In this document: positions 44,019 through 55,700 of the stretch, one piece after another
Position numbering within the stretch: position 1 is the stretch's first letter
How the letters are laid out: each line of letters begins with the position of its first letter
DNA from: Pyrenochaeta sp. MPI-SDFR-AT-0127
Taxonomy: Eukaryota; Ascomycota; Dothideomycetes; Pleosporales; Cucurbitariaceae
Reading direction: 5' to 3'
Assembly (NCBI GenBank): GCA_020747015.1
Contig: JAGTJM010000026.1
Location: 62,001 to 126,000, forward strand
Length of the DNA stretch: 64,000 bases
Notes under the pieces: model-generated
Told to the model about the DNA's origin: nothing
Databases searched by the model: none
Seen by the model: the letters and a program-made list of their open reading frames with translations, nothing else
Translations under genes and position numbers: made by a program

Positions 44019-46606
44019 GACGCGCCGTTGAAATGAGCTAACATGGTTTATTATATTATCACTTGCTGAGCAAAATCTCCCATCTGACTGATCATAGCTG
44101 TCTATCCCACCTGCGCACATGTTCATGCAGCAATCATTATCAAGCATACCCTTAAAGATGAATAACCGCTACCAAAACAATTCACCAATACTTACAGGAG
44201 GAGATTGTACCTTGAAAATATTTGGATGGTTAGACTTTTGGCGAAGTCTAAAGACAGTCTGAGCAGAAGGTGAAAAGGCGGCTCACGAGTATATAGATTT
44301 GGAAGTAGATCTTATAATTGATTTCATAAAATCTGGGCCATAACTATGATCCATATTTATAGTCTAGTCAATCCCTTCATCTGCATCGTTTCCTTACTTG
44401 ACTTGTACCACTGTGAGGTATATACCAACAAAGATATTAGTAATCATAACTAACAATCTAGCAGATTGCTCTAGCAGCTGACATGTTCAATGAACACTGG
44501 GATGTTCGTAATCTTATTGGTAAGTGCTTGGAAATCTCCAAGAGCTGATTACCTATGATGTCTCACCTTATGCAATTAGAATTGCATCGAAAGAAAGTTC
44601 GTACGCAGAATCAACTTGTTGCTACACAACATCATGGCCGCTGAGAGAATAGGTCTCTCTTGTGTATCGATCAATGTCAAAGTATTGATCCATAACTACG
44701 TTTCACGCATGATCCAATAGCAGCTGTATGGTTTTTGTTGGTATCGCGAAGACTCTGGGAACAAGGATACAGTTATCAAAAGCCTGCTATGCTGTCTATT
44801 GCGCTAACCGTCCAATGCGCGGTTGAAACACAAAATCGATTTGTTGACAACTTGACTTATGAAAGCAATGTCGATGTCTTATGAGCTACTTGGTATCAAA
44901 AAGAGGGCGCTATGATACTGACCCTCGTACTTGGAATGGCGAGGATGAGCAGTATGTCTTCTTCACCACGAATTCCTTAATACATCCTTTGCTAATTCTT
45001 TTTCTAGAACCTGGTTCAATATTCGCAACCTTTCCACGGGTTAGTATGGCTTGTACAAGGATGGTGCGCTGTCAGAGACGAGAGAAATTGCCGCAGTTAG
45101 CAACACCTTGGGCATCTCTGTTCATGTCGCCCCGGAAGATCTGGACTTGGCCATCCTCAGAAAAATGGAGACAGTTCGTCTTTAAGCCATCTCCCGGTAG
45201 TTCAGTGTAGTTATATGGAGCAATGACTATTCAGTATATGATTCTGTGCTAATTGTCAAATTATCCATGTACCCTCAACGTAGCACAGATATATCATCTT
45301 AAGCAAGTGTGTAACGCCTATGCGTTCATCTCAACTAAATTTTCGGGGGGTGATGGTGCTAGCAGATGCAGTCGAGCGGTTGTCAAAGCTCGCTGCTGGG
45401 CCAGGACCTGTCTTATGGTCTGCCAGTATCGCATCAAAATTGTCGTGAAGTGAGCCATTGCCACAGCCCGCGAAATACTGCTTGAGTGTTTTTGCACAAG
45501 GGTGGTGGTCAGGCTGCCCAGGTATACAAATGGGCTTGAGTTTTATTGTCGAAAAACTCTCTTAAGTGGATGATCATACAATTTAGTGAACAACCAAACC
45601 CTGTTTCTTTGAAGCTCATTGTGGATCTTAGCGTTACCATGATGCTTAGTTTCAGGGCATCTCAGACGTTGAACTCGTGATGAAATAACTTCTTCTCACT
45701 GATCTTGCCTGCAAGATTCTTCCGAGACGCTCGATGGTGTTTTCAGATTTTCACATCTGGAGGACCCAGCACAGTTTGAAATGCTAGAAAACGGCGCAGT
45801 CGGAAGGTTTCGAAGCCCGGATGACAGTCCAACTGTATGTGCCCCGCTCTTGCCATGCTGTGCTTCATGGAGTCCTGGTGCGTTTAGGCGAGCAACAAGG
45901 GTGCCATGTATTTATAACGTCACTACGAGGCTGTGCAAGTAAACTCTCTAGATTGCGGCGAGGTCCTGGTAACCCCTCAATCATACACTGTGAACAGTTT
46001 CCTATTATCAATGATGTAAAGGGCCTTATCAATGGCGCAAGTAACGGGACGGTTCGTTCAGTCAGGTCGAGCACCGTTATGGTCATCCACCACTCGCTCC
46101 GTAAGAAGGTCAACGATGACCAAAATATTGCTTACTTGAAAGCAACGAAGATCTGTTCAAGACGCGTAATGAAGAACGATTTAGTGCTTCAATGATCAAT
46201 CTTCTTATTAATGGCATGGCTTCGAAATTCTAGCAGTGCGTACATTTGAGCCTATCCTCGTAGACCTTGGAATGGAGAGGGCCACAACCGGAGTTAAGGC
46301 GCTTGCTGACAATCAGGGTGGTGCCAGAGAACTACATCAACGTGAAGCCTCCCATGGTCATTACAAATGACTGTCTACTGAGATGCTGGCTTGGGACAGT
46401 TTTGGCCTGTTATCTCTTACAAATGCGATAAGCCCTGCGGGATCTCAATCCTTGTAAATCCCCATACCATCTGCCCAAGCGAATGGGTTCGTATTTGGGG
46501 TCCGAAACAACAGTCATGCACAAGTGCTGGGGCGCCTAGAGGGTGCTTAAAGCTCGGCTGTCCCCACTTTATCTGGGATATTCCACATGTTCGCGCGATT
46601 TCCACC
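44019..46606. other. A+T-rich gene-poor block with coding remnants
   Basis: About 2.6 kb, visibly A+T-richer than the flanks. No intact gene is seen. Short coding-looking pieces remain, such as a segment ending GTAAGT at about 44520 (preceded by AADMFNEHWDVRNLIG), the pseudogene listed separately, and a stretch at about 45755-45840 reading LEDPAQFEMLENGAVGRFR. They do not join into one open gene. Confidence 0.5.
44696..45185 (+). pseudogene. Eroded protein-coding gene, unknown family
   Basis: Three coding-like pieces follow one another. First, 44696-44884 (63 codons; LWEQGYSYQKPAMLSIALT, NRFVDNLTYESNVDVL then TGA). Second, 44881-44951 in another frame (GRYDTDPRTWNGEDEQ) ending at a donor GTATGT. 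Third, 45008-45185 after a TTTCTAG acceptor (TWFNIRNLSTG, in-frame TAG at 45042-45044, then YGLYKDGALSETREIAA and VSNTLGISVHVAPEDLDLA up to TAA). Codon use and the soluble-protein look of the third piece argue that it was once coding. The internal stop and frame change argue that it is dead. I do not recognise the family. Confidence 0.5.
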
Positions 46607-47465
46607 ATGAGGTCTACCGCTGTAGCCATAGTTCTCTGCTACCTCGTTCTAGCCATCGATGCACTGCCACTCAACCTCCAGTCACGCTGTGTGTTCTGGT
46701 TCTGTGACCCCAAATTTTCCAAATCGTCTGGTTCCAGGGATGTGAGCTGTGACAGGATCGAAAAATACAGCGTTGACTGGTTCATCGACAACGTACCGGC
46801 GGCTAGAAAGCCGAAGCCTGCGACATGTCTGTTCTACACACGGGGGCTAAGCCTAAAGGCACAGAACTACGCAAAAAAGGCACAAATGACGACGATTTGG
46901 GTACGTGCCTTTACACTTACCGTCAGCCTTCATTGCTCCTAACAGGATATAGGATGTCTGGCCCAGAGACTATTACAACAAACGAATAACCACAAACAAC
47001 CCACTTCGCTGCATCATGCAACAGAAATACACCGACCAAAGAAAGTACTTCCAAAACATGTCCAAGGCCTTTGCTTCACTATGCGACGTCTTCGCTACCG
47101 TTATGGACTCCTCCATTACTCCGAAAAACAAGACCTTCAACACAGTCAACAAAGCTGGTATCTGGTTCAAGACAGAGTTCCCGATGCTGCGACTGGGTTA
47201 TCTGAGAAATAAGGTCAACCAAATCGAGGCAATATCGCCAGATGGGCTAACCGTTTTCCCATATTGGACGAGAAAGAACGCCGCCGCAACGAGCGCTGAA
47301 GATGAAGAGACAAACGTTGGGCATATTTCTGAGGAGGTAGATGCAGACATGGATAATTTGGATAAGGTGAGTAATGGAAATGACGGAGTCAATGAGGGTG
47401 ATGACGACGGGATCTTTCCCGGTTGGTGGGAAGAGGATAGTGGAGTTTTTCAAAGCGACCTTTAG
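46607..47465 (+). CDS. Small secreted protein, effector candidate
   Basis: 268 residues in exons 46607-46900 and 46953-47465. The N-terminus MRSTAVAIVLCYLVLAIDAL is a clear signal peptide. The mature part has six Cys (about 28, 33, 48, 74, 121 and 145), with the motif RCVFWFCDP just after cleavage, then TCLFYTRGLSLKAQNYAKKA, TIWDVWPRDYYN and NPLRCI. The C-terminal 60 residues are strongly acidic (DEETNVGHISEEVDADMDNL) and probably disordered. I believe related secreted proteins with FYTxGLS and TIWDxxPxxYYN occur in other plant-associated Dothideomycetes, but I cannot name a family or activity. A GTGAGT at 47367 could allow an alternative 3' end in another frame that stays open to 47637. It lies in an A+T-rich gene-poor block, a usual setting for effectors. 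Confidence 0.72.
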
Positions 47466-48707
47466 TATTGGATGCTCGTATCCAAAGAAAGCAGACCTAG
47501 GGAGTTGGATTGGAATTTTCGATGATATTTACACCTTGGTAAGGTTGGGCTACGGAGTTCTCTGGTATTTGCGTCGATTTTCGTGGCTTGAGTATTGGTC
47601 TTTAGCCACTTCCTATGATACCCCAAATATAGACTGAATGTACGCGATTTTATTGCTCAGAGTTTCCACCCTGAACATATGCACATTTGTATGATTGCTG
47701 GAGACATATAGGGGACAAGTGGCTGATTTCCTTACCAGGGGGTCTTGTTGCTGCATATCGTTTCCTTTGACATTGATGTCACCCTGGCCAAACTTAGATA
47801 AAGTAAGCGAACTTGACGTGGTGCTGAAACTAATGCAAACCTGAAAAGAGGCGTATGAACTTGGAAAAAAACGTCATCTCATTTTGAATAACATTTATCA
47901 TCGCAAGTCATTATTGTTGGGTCTTCGGAGTCCCGATCGAAGAATCATGATTGTATTTACAAAGAGCTCCTTTATACTTTTATCAGGTTCTAAATCTCAT
48001 ATAAGATTAGTTTTTCTGTTGTCCATCTCAACTCCTATCTAAAATTCTAACGTCAACTTGGCCTTCAGTGAACCTTCAAGCATCAATAAACTCCTCAACA
48101 CACATCCTTTACTACTAAATTAATCGTCGTCGATGTGAACACTATTCAAGACCACATAGTTTGCTCGCTAAACCTAACAAGCCCAACGGTTCTAGTCAAA
48201 GTTCTAGACTTTGGCCTGATGTTCTCACCGACCGAAAGTAGAGCCGCTACGCACGCGATGACTACTCCGTACCACACCCATCATGAGTCGCTCGTGCAAA
48301 TGCGTATCTGCCGCAAGCTCCTGCCAGCAGTTGTATCCGTGGAGTATGCTGACAAGTTGCAATCATCAGAAGCACAAAACTAGTTGCAGTGTTGCAGCGC
48401 AAAAGCTGTTGTAGTCGACCAGGCGCTGTTTCCCCGGGCGCAAGTCTGCTTGTTCAAGCATGTATCAATATCTTCAGTATGTACAGAAATTTCATAGAGA
48501 TATAGAGAAAATATCACTGTACGACGCGAGTCGAGTCGAAGACGACGACTTGTTAGGACAGTTGTTTCATGCGTAAGAACAATGATAGCCGGGGAAGCGA
48601 TGCCAATCCAACCAGGCGGAAGCGAACCTAAATAGCCCAGGAATAATTTGAATGTGACTCCAATTCGAAGATGCTAGTGTCGTTTTCAGAATAATCGTTG
48701 TGGATGT
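47466..48707. other. A+T-rich gene-poor stretch
   Basis: 1.24 kb, A+T-rich, holding the secreted-protein 3' flank and the GNAT 3' flank. An open frame continues to 47637 in another phase (with DDIYTLVRLGYGVLWYLRR) and could be an alternative end of the preceding gene. No independent gene is supported. Confidence 0.45.
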
Positions 48708-49438
48708 TCAAGGGGTTCGTGCGCCTTTTGCAGGTCTCAACATAAGCTGCTTTTATGTTAGCAAGTCCAAACAGAGTCTCACAGCCGCAGGAGTGTACTC
48801 ACAACGAAGGATAAAACATCCTTTCCTTCCCACTGTGTCAAATCTAGTTCCACCTCCTTAGTAGGCTGAAACCCGTGTCTGGCGTACATTGGCGCTCCCA
48901 TCGGACTTGCTTCAAGATAGGCTTCCACGCCTGCCTCGTCCGCCTTTTCGCATCCCCATCGAACTAACATGCTCCCAGCTCCCCGTCGCTCATGATTCGG
49001 TAGAGTGACCAGCGTATCGAGAGCATAGTATGGCCGTTGTTCTAAAATTTCTCTTTTACTACTGTTGAAGAGGTCATGGAAGCCTTTCAGCATGTCAGGG
49101 TGGGTCTCGTCAAAAGGCTCTGGGATTTCGAAATCGGCTTCCACCTCCCCCCATGTTCTTTCTCGAGCGTGCTCATCTTTTGGCCGGACGTAGCGCCAGC
49201 GTGCTCCGGCAATCATTTCACCAGTTGATTTGTCCACACACTTCAGGTAGAGAATACCCTTATTGATTAACCCATCCCGTATTTCTTCTGTCACTCTGTC
49301 GAGAGTTCTTTTTGAAGGCTCGCCACGAGAGTATAGGATTTTGTTGACTGTAGGCCGAAAGACCTCGTGCCGAATGCGCATGTAGTGTTCAGCTTCTTCG
49401 GGCTTGAGGAGGGAAACCTCGAGGTTTGGGTTTGGCAT
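48708..49438 (-). CDS. GNAT-family N-acetyltransferase
   Basis: 225 residues in exons 49438-48803 and 48749-48708. The last exon (QLMLRPAKGARTP) is inferred from a GTGAGT donor, a TTGCTAAC branch and phase. If the intron is kept, the protein ends five residues after VLSFV. The fold is recognisable: an N-terminal LLKPEEAEHYMRIRHEVFRP helix, GARWRYV strand, then YYALDTLVTLPNHERRGAGS, whose RRGAGSML loop is the acetyl-CoA pyrophosphate site, and GVEAYLEASPMGAPMYARHG followed by F. Fungal relatives are small-molecule or protein N-acetyltransferases of unknown substrate. It is head to head with UTP18. Confidence 0.88.
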
Positions 49439-50164
49439 TTTTGGGTGAATGTAATGGTGGTTGCAGTAAATGCTAACGAAAGAATACGAGCTTGGACTCT
49501 GGCGAGGAGTGGTGGATACTGTTTTATCCTCAAGGCAATACGCTCACGTGCACATTCCGTTGGACCAAGGAGATCAATGGAGTAGTCATAGTGAGGTTCT
49601 CACCGTTCCTTATGTACTTCACGGACTGTGGGTTCGGAATCGGAGTATCCAGCCAATTGAAGTCCGAGGATGACAGGCCAAGAGCTATCTTAACGCGCGA
49701 TGACTACTCTTTTTCAAGGAGGGCGAGTCATGGGAGGGACGGATGGACGCACTGGAGAGACGGCGGATGGCCTCGTGAGCTTGGAGGAATGATGGAGGAG
49801 CGGCTTCCTGCGGTTGAACATGGAACAGCCGCGGGTTTCGAATGATAGACCCTGAGAAAGCCGTTGACAAAGACTACGCAATGCACCGCAATGTTGGAAA
49901 GCCTTACCCTTGCGCAAGCTGTTTGGTTACCCCTCTTTCGAGTCTAAGATGTCGTGGTATCATAAGATGCTGTTCACAAGAACATCTGGGGCCAGTCCGA
50001 ATTTCCTATCGTGGTAGGTCAAGAATAATGTCGATCGCAGGCCGTCGCTTGCCCTTGCCGTGTGGGTGGAAAGCTTAGCTCTAATCCCTGCAACAATTTT
50101 CGCCGACAACCTCAGTTTTTGTGATTGCAGCACCAGAAGCCGTCCACCTTTACACAATCCTGAA
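49439..50164. promoter_or_regulatory. Divergent promoter region, GNAT / UTP18
   Basis: 726 bp between divergent starts. Open frames on both strands have no family. No named element is seen. Confidence 0.45.
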
Positions 50165-52199
50165 ATGGCGCCTGCAACAACGGTCCCACACAAATCGGGA
50201 GACCACAAACGATTCCTTCCCTCGAAAAATAGCGACCCGTCGCGCTTTCAGTCTGAACTTCAGTCTCATGGAAGCGATGCGGACGAACTCGCGCTGCAGC
50301 CTGTGAAAGAGCCACATGAGCCCGAGTGGGAGGGCTTTGATGGCCAGGATGGAGGCGAGGATGTCGAAACTGAGGGAGAAGAGAGCGGCGCGGAGAGCAT
50401 AACCATCGAGCTGAAGCAGACGAAGGAAAAGCCCATACTCCCAAAAGATGCGGAAGAAGAAGAGCTCGAGCGCATGATATTTGGCGACTCAGCAGGCTTC
50501 AAGCAAGGCTTAGAGACATTTTCGCTCGATCGGACGCCCGGCACGTACGGTCACCTCTCAGACGAGTCGGAGCCAGAACAAGCAGATCTCGACAATGTTG
50601 CAGACCAGGATCTGTTTTTCTTCGATGCAGGCCCAGTACCTGCACCAGCGGGCTCCATGGCTATTGCAAAGGCAGAAGAATCGGAAGACGATGACCAGCC
50701 GGCATGGGAAGACAGTGACGACGAGCGCCTAGTCGTGAGCTTAGCCACCGTGCCGCAGTTACGAAAGCTGCGAGAAACAGAACAAGACGACATGGTCAAT
50801 GGCAAAGAATATGCGCGTAGACTCAGGAAGCAGTACGAGAGGCTATATCCGACACCGGATTGGGCAACACACGCAACAGGCAAGGTGAACAAGAAGCGGA
50901 GACGGACAATGGACGAGGATGAGAGTGGCGAAGAGTCTGCAAGCGATATGGATGTGGACGAGGAAGATTTGTCTACCCAACCTCTGGCGAAACTATTAAA
51001 GGACGCTGACATTCTTTCGCGGACCTCGAGAAGCGCCGCAAAGAGGCGGAAGCTACAGGCGGGCACAGTCGATATCCAGCGGTTAAAAGATATTGCAAAA
51101 GCAGGCCCGGTGAGAATGACCCTTCAATCGACCCTGATCAGTGCTAACAACTATCCTGCAGTCCGCAATAACATCATTATCTTTCCATCCTAGCTACCCT
51201 CTGCTCCTGTCCTCTGGCCCGAGCTCGACTCTCTACCTCCATCATGTCAACCCCAATCCGCCAAATCCAAACCCACTTCTCACCTCCTTGCACATCAAGC
51301 GCACACCTTTGATTACGACTGCCTTTCACCCCTTGGCTTCAGACTCACGCATCTTTCTCAGTGCCAGGCGCCGCTATTTCCATGTTTGGAACATTGCTAC
51401 GGGCAAGGTCGAAAAGGTGTCACGTATTTATGGTCATCAGCATGAGCAGCGGACCATGGAGTATTTCTCATTATCTCCGGATGGCAGATATATGGCATTA
51501 CGAGGCTCATCAAGAAAAGGAGGTGGCGTTATCAATATCCTGGACGCGAAAACGCTCCAGTGGGCAAAGCAGGTGCGTGTAGAATCAAGAGGGGGCGTCG
51601 CCGACTTCGCATGGTGGGGGGATGGTAGTGGTCTTAGTGTTGCTGGCAAGAATGGAGAGATCACAGAGTGGAGCGTTGCGGATGGCGTTGTGGGACGATG
51701 GATCGATGAAGGTGCTGTAGGAACCACAGTCATTGCTCTCGGTGGGAGGAGCGGAAGGGATGGATGGCTAGGTGGTGACAGATGGATGGCTATTGGCAGC
51801 TCAAGCGGCGTAGTCAACATTTATGACCGGAGAGCATGGAGCGCGGACGATCCATCCACCAACGGAGCAAAACTTGATGCTAATAGCGGCATTCCAAAGG
51901 CACCGAAGCCTCTACGTGCCCTCCAGAATCTTACAACTCCGATATCACACCTGCACTTCTCGGCAGATGGCCAGATTCTAGCCATGGCGAGTCGCTGGAA
52001 GAACAACGCGATGCGGTTGGTGCATCTGCCCTCTGCTACGGTCTTTAAAAATTGGCCTACTGAGAAAACTCCGCTTGGGAGAATCACTGCGGTGGCTTTG
52101 GGCAGACCAAGTGAAGAGGAAGAGCGAGAGGGGAGTCTGGCGCAACTGGCCGTAGCTAATGAGGCTGGACATGTAAGATTGTGGGAAGTGAGAGCATGA
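50165..52199 (+). CDS. UTP18: U3 snoRNP / SSU processome protein Utp18
   Basis: 660 residues in exons 50165-51109 and 51162-52199. Utp18 belongs to the UtpB complex of the small-subunit processome and is needed for early 18S rRNA cleavages; in yeast it also brings the exosome helicase Mtr4 through an arch-interacting motif. The N-terminal half is acidic and charged, with EEELERMIFGDSAGF, QDLFFFDAG, AWEDSDDERLVVSL and YARRLRKQYERLYPTPDWA, which are Utp18 hallmarks. The C-terminal half is the WD40 propeller: ITSLSFHPSYPLLLSS, RRYFHVWNIATGKVEKV, YFSLSPDGRYMALRG, GEITEWSV, GVVNIYDRR and HLHFSADGQILAMAS. Nucleolar location is expected. The ATG gives MAPATTVPHK; no upstream in-frame ATG is plausible. 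Confidence 0.94.
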
Positions 52200-52700
52200 T
52201 CTTTCAAAAAGACCACAGGATTCAGTCTCGTAGGGGCTCATGCCTCATGTTAGGATCATCCGCCCTCTATATATCCCGTTCAATATTGATTGAGACTTAC
52301 CATATTGGAAGACTTGATTGTCCTCAGTTGGTCTCAATATCAGCAATCATTTGCTTCATCTTTTGCATTGTTTGATAAGCACGGGTTCGTGCTTGCTGCA
52401 TTTAGACCACCTGCATCATCCCGAAGCAAGAGCGGCCAACAACACCTAACAACGTGTGTCTCCCTTTCCTACAGACTTCTTTCAATTAATCACATTCACC
52501 TCCCACTCATTCGGACCCTGTTTGATGCACTCTACATCCATAGAAGGTACGCTTAGGCTTTGTTATAGAGACCTTAACGCTTCTCGCGCACCCTTCTGTT
52601 TTCAGCAGCTCAGCACTTTCGAACAAGCAACGCAAGCCTCGCGCAACACACTTTCAGGAACGTTCTCGTCACTCTATCGTAACAGTATCAAGCAATCAGC
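52200..52700. other. Intergenic: UTP18 3' flank and membrane protein promoter
   Basis: 501 bp between two plus-strand genes. It contains the UTP18 3' flank and the 5' flank of the next gene, with CT-rich leader sequence near 52450-52620. No gene is seen. Confidence 0.5.
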
Positions 52701-55700
52701 ATGGCCAAGAACAGGCGTAGGGTTAAGAACACAAGGCGAGGCAAGAAGGACAATCCTAGTAGTGAGCCGCACAGTGGACAGCAGTCAGCAACCCACATTT
52801 CTTCGAGCAACGCTGCATCGTCAGAGTTTGCCGCCAGAATGTTGCAACTCACGCAAAAGCCCTTTAAGGACGATTCCCTCTCGGCACTGCAGGCCTCTGC
52901 TTTGCAAGAAAGTGCTAAGTCGTCCAAACCTGCGAAAGATCAAGAACCCTTCATGTTGAGTTTGTGGAAAGGCCCGATCCGCGAACTTACATCTGGACAC
53001 AAACCAGCTGGCAGACGCCTTGAGTTTCCAAGACCATTTGTCTGGCTGCCGTTTCGTGGCGCTCGATGGGTATATAAAGTTGGCAAGGCAATATCTCGAG
53101 CTTATTGGGGCCCTCACCAGGAAGATTTGTTTTTGACTTTTTGTTTGACCGCAATATCTATAATTGCTGGCTACATTGCTACGGGGATTCTATTCAGCAT
53201 GCTTCATGTTGTCGCTGCTAAAGGCATCGATGCTAATTGCAGCATTGTCTACGTTACCATCCCTGGACCAATTGTCACTGTCTCACTCAATGGCGCTACT
53301 CCATCCGATCCCATACGCGGTACCTACTACTTCTCTGTTGTAAATGGGACAACAGAATGGCTTAACAGCATCGCTCCACCAAGCCGAGTTAGCATACGAA
53401 ATACCACCACAACAGGGATTATACCTGCTTCGTCATCAATAACAAAATCAAGACTCTCTCTTCCAAGTTATTGGACCTTGGCTACTACTGATACACCAAG
53501 TATACCTGCATTACCTCCTCCGGTCGCATCACCTCCTCCTCTCGCAAGAACCTCCGCAACCATGACACTTTCTGACTCGACGCTCCTAACAACGGCAATT
53601 ATCAGCACATCCCATGCAAGTAGCTCACCACCTCCACAACTTTCCCTACCATCTGTAGTCTCATCTCCAGGTGTGCCTTCATTCCACTCGGTCTCGCGCC
53701 CTCCAACATCGATCAACCAGCCACAAAGACCCTGGCCCTCGCCTGTGGTATTGTCGAGCACGGTGGTATTTAGCACAAGTTCGTCCTCGATTATTTCAAC
53801 ACTGATAAGCCCCACCGTGCCGCCAAAACCTCTGTCTAGTATTATCGCAAGCCAATCAAGACGACTTTCAGGAGCTTCAAGTACTCCAAGCAACCCTCTT
53901 GTGCCATCTTTAACCACTGTAGAGGGCGCTACAACCATTATATCTCCGACGGCCACATCTTCCTCAGTGTTGATCACGAGTTTCAGCGCATCGATCAGAG
54001 TCACTAACCCCGTGCCGAGTGGGCCTAAACTAACACTCACTGGGGAATTTACGACAGTCGTTAGCAGTGCCCCTCTAGCACGGCCTTCCGTACCAGCCAA
54101 TATGGGAGCATCAACATTATTGATCACGCTGATTAATACGATGCTGGATGGGATGACAACGGCTCTTCCCAGCAGGTCAACGATCATGCATAGTGGTGCA
54201 TCCTATGGAACTTCATCTGGTCCTGGCTTGCCAGTAACCTCCAATTCATTCTCGACATTGACAAACAGCCACTCTGACTACCTAACCACGATCATCACGA
54301 GCATCTCCACATTTGCCATCAATATACCTCATGTCCCTCCCAAAACGCCATCAAATCCTGGACTAGCGGTTACAACAAGGATCTTGACAATTGCCACAAG
54401 TAAATCACCTAATGGACAGCCATCAGCTACACCTTCAATATTGTTGACTACCATCAGTGGCACAATCGCTGCCCTCACCAGTTCTCGACTCTCTCCAGTC
54501 TCTCCCAGCACACCAACAAGAACCGAAAGTGGGGCATTCACGGTCCAGTTACCAAAACTCTCCACTGAATCTCTTATTTCTCAGGGAATCAGCGTATTCA
54601 CATCGTTCACGATAACATTCCGAGAAACAACGGCAGTAGCCATAGAAACTTCGAATACAGTGTCTTCCACTACTGGATCTTATTCTTCATCTTCGTTGTC
54701 GCCTCCTTTCACACCCTCGACAAGTTCCAATAGCATTTTGATCTCATCCCTAACGTTGACCAGGGTGCCTGTTCCTATGCCAAGTAATTTGGGCCCAGGA
54801 CTTCCGCGGGTTTCGTTTACTATGTCCTCAAGTTATTATTCCGCGTTACTTAATGCCACAATCAGTGCCAACGCTAGTTCATCCTCAAGCACAAGACTAT
54901 CGACTTCTGTTCTCGCTTCTGTGTCCATACGAACGAGGAGTTTGTTGGCTGTCACGCCGACATTGGCCTTGACTTCTACCACCTCATTCGTCGTGACTAC
55001 GTTATCATCGGCGGGCTCCAATAGCACATCTTTGTTGCACCTTCGCGGCTTGACAACGAAAGTCATTTCATACGGAGATACGGCAGTCAGCTTTGTCTTC
55101 CCATCGCCGGATATTACAACAACAGTCTCATACTGGTCCGGAGAATACCCTTCCGTGACAGGTCCTTTACCATTAGAACTCCAGGCAATTCCTTTGACGA
55201 CACGGACGAACCGGCAGACACCGCATTCAGCACTACCATCTTTCCAACTGTTGACATCGAAACCAAGCCGCTTCAGAACAGTTGTGACGACAATTCCAGA
55301 GGATGATGGCGAACCAACGGCGGCAGCAGCAGCGGCGAAGCCATCTGACATGGCAGCTACAAGGGCCCAGTCAACAGCGACCGAGCTTATCGACAGAGCG
55401 CCGACAGAGATATCCATGGCCACAGCAGAGCCGGGTCCCACGTTATGTGGTGAATCGGGCAACTTCACTCTCACATTTGATGATACAGTGATTGGCAATG
55501 ATGATAACGCTATGTTAGTCGCCAGTGGTATGAAAAACCCTTACCACCATCTCTTCTATGCAAACGGATTCACATACGTACCCGATAAGTGGGAACCGTT
55601 TCCTGCCGTGTCTCAGCCAAATGTAGCTATGTTCTTGCCTCTGACAGGACGCCTCCTGCCCAATACACCGTTCGCTGGGACACTACTTCCAGGGGAGCTA

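Noticed and set aside
45821..46195. 124-codon open frame as a gene
   Set aside because: No family and no conserved pattern; a coding-like piece just upstream is in another frame. Treated as part of the decayed block.
53468..54187. 239-codon minus-strand open frame
   Set aside because: It lies wholly inside the Ser/Thr-rich coding region of the membrane protein; repeated Ser/Thr codons give open antisense frames rich in Val, Gly and Glu.
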